DNA of 64,000 nt from Chitinophagaceae bacterium C216 (GTDB taxonomy: Bacteria > Bacteroidota > Bacteroidia > Chitinophagales > Chitinophagaceae), in the NCBI GenBank assembly GCA_028485475.2, contig CP144143.1, positions 1,860,001 to 1,924,000 on the forward strand, given 5' to 3'. Positions 61,154 to 64,000 of this stretch are shown here, piece after piece. Within the stretch, counting starts at the first letter, position 1; every line of letters begins with the position of its first letter. The position numbers were made by a program, and so were the translations under genes. The notes beneath the pieces were generated by a model. It worked only from the letters and a program-made list of their open reading frames with translations. It did not search any database and was not told where the DNA came from.

Positions 61154-61375
61154 TTAGTATTCGTCTTCGTTAAAGAGAAAATCTTCTTGCGTAGGATAAT
61201 CAGGCCAAATGTCTTCGATGGTCTCGTAGACTTCGCCTTCATCCTCAAGCTCCTGCAAATTTTCCACAACTTCCAACGGAGCTCCGCTGCGGATGGCATA
61301 ATCGATCAGCTCGTCCTTGGTAGCTGGCCAGGGTGCATCTTCCAGATAAGAAGCTAATTCTAGTGTCCAAAACAT
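61154..61375 (-). CDS. DUF2795 domain protein
   Basis: 73 residues, very acidic. It begins MFWTLELASYLEDAPWPATK, then DELIDYAIRSGAPLEVVENL, typical of DUF2795, a small family of unknown function widespread in Bacteroidota. The promoter (TTTG-N19-TACTTTTG, 61477-61447) and terminator are both clear, so the gene is an independent and probably strongly expressed unit. Confidence 0.85.
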   Translation of the reverse strand: MFWTLELASYLEDAPWPATKDELIDYAIRSGAPLEVVENLQELEDEGEVYETIEDIWPDYPTQEDFLFNEDEY

Positions 61376-61446
61376 AATTAATTCAATTTTCTATCTTTAA
61401 CGCTAATTTGTAACCAACGGTTGCACGGAAGTGCGAAAATTTTTTG

Positions 61447-61477
61447 CAAAAGTAATCGTCTTCATTGATATACCAAA
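61447..61477 (-). promoter_or_regulatory. Promoter of the DUF2795 gene
   Basis: TTTG (61477-61474), 19 nt, TACTTTTG (61454-61447) on the minus strand. A full match to the consensus; leader about 70 nt. Confidence 0.82.
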
Positions 61478-61528
61478 CTGCTTTTAAAGAGATTTTAAAT
61501 ATTTTATCAGAATTTGAGCAGTAAATTT

Positions 61529-61536
61529 TACATTTG
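61529..61536 (+). promoter_or_regulatory. -7 box of the lolD promoter
   Basis: TACATTTG, about 35 nt before the ATG at 61571. No TTTG lies at 19-21 nt. Confidence 0.5.
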
Positions 61537-61570
61537 AAATCCTGTTCGCAAATTTATTGAACCGCTTCTA

Positions 61571-62227
61571 ATGATACACGGAAAGGATATTCATAAGGCA
61601 TATGGAAATATACAGGTTTTAAGGGGCGTAAGCATTGATATTGAGCGTGGTGAGGTGGTATCCATCGTGGGGCCTTCAGGAAGCGGAAAAAGTACCTTAT
61701 TGCACATCTTGGGTACATTGGATAAGGCCGATAGCGGCACAGTGACCATGAATGGGGTGGATGTTCGGGCTTTATCTCCTCAAAAATTGGCGGCTTTTCG
61801 TAACCGGAATATAGGCTTTGTGTTTCAGTTTCATCATCTGCTGCCTGAATTTACGGCACTAGAGAATGTGTGTATCCCGGGCTGGATTGCAGGCCGAAAG
61901 AAAAAAGAAGTGCAACAGGAAGCCCTGGAACTACTCGAAATTTTGGGCGTATCGCACAGGCTGCAAAATAAGCCAGCCGAATTGAGTGGAGGCGAACAAC
62001 AGCGGGTAGCTGTTGCAAGAGCCCTGATTAACAAGCCCGCTGTGGTATTGGCAGACGAACCTACCGGAAATCTGGATACTACCAATGCCAAAGAACTTCA
62101 TGATCTGGTGTTTGATCTGCGCGACAGATTCCGCCAAACATTCCTGATTGTAACGCATAATGAAGAGCTTGCCAGGCTTAGTGACCGCGTTTTATACATG
62201 AAGGACGGCCTTATTGTTTCGCAATAG
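61571..62227 (+). CDS. lolD: LolD-like lipoprotein-releasing ABC transporter ATPase
   Basis: 218 residues. Walker A GPSGSGKST, signature LSGGEQQRVAVARAL, Walker B VVLADEPTGNLDTTNA and H-loop IVTHNEE are complete. The LolD/MacB type is shown by ALSPQKLAAFRNRNIGFVFQFHHLLPEF. It powers release of outer-membrane lipoproteins from the inner membrane. The permease partner (LolE/LolC) is not adjacent, which is common in this phylum. A TACATTTG box is 34 nt upstream. Confidence 0.93.
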   Translation: MIHGKDIHKAYGNIQVLRGVSIDIERGEVVSIVGPSGSGKSTLLHILGTLDKADSGTVTMNGVDVRALSPQKLAAFRNRNIGFVFQFHHLLPEFTALENVCIPGWIAGRKKKEVQQEALELLEILGVSHRLQNKPAELSGGEQQRVAVARALINKPAVVLADEPTGNLDTTNAKELHDLVFDLRDRFRQTFLIVTHNEELARLSDRVLYMKDGLIVSQ

Positions 62228-62318
62228 GTCGGATTTATTGCTATAGGAAAAAGGGGTATAGAACCCGATAAGATAGGATTACCGGTTGGTATATCATTAA
62301 AACGAATAACGATTGTAT

Positions 62319-63848
62319 ATGAAAAAAACGACTAACGAAACGCGCGTAATTACCAAGGTTATAGCGGCTTCTTCGCTGGGAACCATGATCGAATGGTACG
62401 ATTTCTACATTTTTGGAATGCTGGCTAAAACTATCTCCACCGAGTTTTTTCCCGAAGGAAATGCTACTGCAGCGCTGCTAAGTACGCTGGCCATTTTTGC
62501 TGCCGGTTTCATTGTACGACCTTTCGGCGCATTGGTGTTTGGCCGGCTAGGCGATATTTTAGGAAGAAAGTCTACGTTTTTATTAACACTTGTTTTGATG
62601 GGCGGTTCCACGTTTCTCATAGGACTCGTGCCCGGATATAAAACCATTGGTATTGCAGCTCCTTTGCTGGTGCTATTATTACGTTTAATACAAGGATTGG
62701 CGTTAGGGGGCGAATACGGTGGCGCGGCTACCTATGTAGCAGAACATGCCCCCTTAGGCAGGCGTGGATTTTTTACCAGCTGGATACAGACCACGGCTAC
62801 GTTAGGATTGTTTCTGGCGTTAGGGGTGATCATGCTGGTGAAATATAGTATGGATGATGCAGCATTTAATGCAGAGTGGGGAGGATGGCGCTATCCTTTC
62901 TGGTTCTCCATTTTGCTGGTTGGAGTGTCCATTTATATACGGATGAAGATGCAGGAGTCGCCCTTATTCTCCAAACTGAAATCCGAAGGTAAAACCGCCA
63001 CGAATCCACTTAAAGAAAGTTTCAGCCATAAGGCTAATTTCAAAATGGTGTTATTGGCACTGTTCGGGGCTGTAATGGGGCAGGGAGTGATTTGGTATAC
63101 CGGTCAGTTCTATGCACAGAGTTTTTTGGAAACAAAAGTGCTGCTCAATTTTGAGCAAAGTCGTACGATTATGTTGTGGGCCATTTTATTTGCTACCCCG
63201 TTCTTTATTTTCTGGGGATGGCTCAGCGATAAGATAGGTCGTAAATGGATCATGTTGGCAGGAATGGTTATTGCGATACTTACCTATCGTCCTATTTTCG
63301 GTTATTTTTTAAAGAATGCTGATGTTACAAAGTGGGAGCAAACTATTGCTCATGAAGCTCCGGAAACTGTAGTAAAGAGTGCACAGGCTAACGGTGATGA
63401 AACCATAACATATCGACAGGAAATAAAACTAGCCTCAGGGGGAGGTTATGTAAAAGAACGTACCGATGTCGTAAATGTAGCTACCGGTGCAGTTGCTACC
63501 GGCCAAACCATGTATAAGGAAAAGGTGCTTCCGGATAATTTATACTGGAAATATGTGGGATTAGTGTTTTTGTTGATTTTTTATGTGACCATGGTATATG
63601 GTCCCATTGCAGCCTTCTTAGTTGAACTATTCCCCGTGCGGATTCGCTATACTTCAATGTCGTTGCCCTATCATATAGGTAACGGTGTGTTTGGCGGTTT
63701 GGTGCCTTTTATCGGTGTATTGTTACAAACGAACTTTACAGCAGATCCGCTGGTGGGACTTTGGTATCCGATAGGTGTAGCTGCACTTTGCTTCATTATA
63801 GGAGCTTTCTATCTCAACAATGGGATTGATGAAAACGTGAATGATTAA
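62319..63848 (+). CDS. MFS transporter, metabolite:H+ symporter (MHS) family
   Basis: About 509 residues; the ATG at 62319 is preferred to the TTG at 62313. Twelve membrane segments with the MFS loop motif FGRLGDILGRKSTFL and the second copy WGWLSDKIGRKWIML. The opening ASSLGTMIEWYDFYIFGMLA is the MHS (ProP/ShiA) signature. Before the last four helices is an 80-residue hydrophilic insert (ADVTKWEQTIAHEAPETVVK, YVKERTDVVNVATG) seen in several MHS members. The substrate (betaine, dicarboxylate, shikimate-like) cannot be read. A small membrane gene follows it. Confidence 0.9.
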   Translation: MKKTTNETRVITKVIAASSLGTMIEWYDFYIFGMLAKTISTEFFPEGNATAALLSTLAIFAAGFIVRPFGALVFGRLGDILGRKSTFLLTLVLMGGSTFLIGLVPGYKTIGIAAPLLVLLLRLIQGLALGGEYGGAATYVAEHAPLGRRGFFTSWIQTTATLGLFLALGVIMLVKYSMDDAAFNAEWGGWRYPFWFSILLVGVSIYIRMKMQESPLFSKLKSEGKTATNPLKESFSHKANFKMVLLALFGAVMGQGVIWYTGQFYAQSFLETKVLLNFEQSRTIMLWAILFATPFFIFWGWLSDKIGRKWIMLAGMVIAILTYRPIFGYFLKNADVTKWEQTIAHEAPETVVKSAQANGDETITYRQEIKLASGGGYVKERTDVVNVATGAVATGQTMYKEKVLPDNLYWKYVGLVFLLIFYVTMVYGPIAAFLVELFPVRIRYTSMSLPYHIGNGVFGGLVPFIGVLLQTNFTADPLVGLWYPIGVAALCFIIGAFYLNNGIDENVND

Positions 63849-63880
63849 ATCACTATTACTTAAAATTAAATTTCATTGCC

Positions 63881-64000
63881 ATGAATGCTATAAAAAGAAT
63901 ACTGGGAGTGCTTTGGCTATTGTTGGGGCCAGTTGTAATATATTTTCTTATTGCAGGAGCTATTGAAAATATCGATCCTGCAGGCACTAAGGATATCAAT
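63881..64000 (+). CDS. Small membrane protein, truncated by window edge
   Basis: 40 codons visible. It opens MNAIKRILGVLWLLLGPVVI, one membrane segment, then ENIDPAGTKDIN. It begins 32 nt after the MHS transporter gene, and short proteins of this kind often sit behind MHS transporters in Bacteroidota, so co-transcription is likely. Function unknown. Confidence 0.7.
   Translation, partial: MNAIKRILGVLWLLLGPVVIYFLIAGAIENIDPAGTKDIN

Overview
The window is a chromosomal stretch of a Bacteroidota bacterium, most likely a Chitinophagaceae-like member of the Chitinophagia. The evidence is that many genes are preceded by the Bacteroidota promoter form TTTG-N19-21-TAnnTTTG. The tmRNA encodes a tag ending in QYAMAA. 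HisB and HisIE are bifunctional. Several lineage-typical families occur (DUF4954, DUF4268, DUF1003, DUF2795). The family-level placement is inference. No insertion sequence, prophage or CRISPR array was seen.

Layout. 1-4780: the 3' part of rimO, an RlpA-like protein, class II aldolase (fba), an unknown protein with a kinase-like residue pattern, and a variant acyltransferase. 4781-12298 (minus): a complete histidine operon hisG-D-C-B-H-A-F-IE, preceded by a His-codon leader peptide and an attenuator. 12399-21303 (plus): a DnaQ-like exonuclease, a Dpm1-like glycosyltransferase, DUF4268, an esterase, a beta-CASP nuclease, a penicillin-acylase-like hydrolase, a phosphodiesterase and a membrane protein. 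21357-30229: trhO, an unlisted 55-codon membrane ORF, ndk, nrnA, an FKBP lipoprotein, nnr, a nucleoside hydrolase, a serine hydrolase lipoprotein and a HEAT-like protein.

30272-35982: tRNA-Asp, then the most unusual locus here. It is a five-gene set of a small secreted beta protein, a two-domain periplasmic chaperone-like protein, a 910-residue outer-membrane barrel with Ig-like ends, and two more small secreted proteins, one paralogous to the first. The layout resembles chaperone-usher or WxL/DUF916 surface assembly systems, but no classical family is recognised with confidence.

36116-48731: an aldehyde dehydrogenase, panB, ppx, then pdhA, a TPR protein, ribH and a LutA-like protein, a DUF1003 protein with an acidic heptad repeat, a small secreted protein in an AT-rich patch, an ATP-grasp-like protein, an ABC exporter and a rhomboid protease. 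48940-57865 (mostly minus): ssrA (tmRNA), rseP, a small membrane protein, DUF4442 (plus strand), DUF4954, glmS and mgtE. 57866-64000: a RES/Xre toxin-antitoxin pair with a likely autoregulatory operator, rnhA, rhaM, a serine hydrolase, DUF2795, lolD, an MHS-type transporter and a truncated small membrane protein.

Most of the window is housekeeping metabolism and envelope maintenance. The regulatory highlights are the his attenuator, an 18-bp palindrome before glmS, and several promoters so close to start codons that the mRNAs would be leaderless or nearly so.
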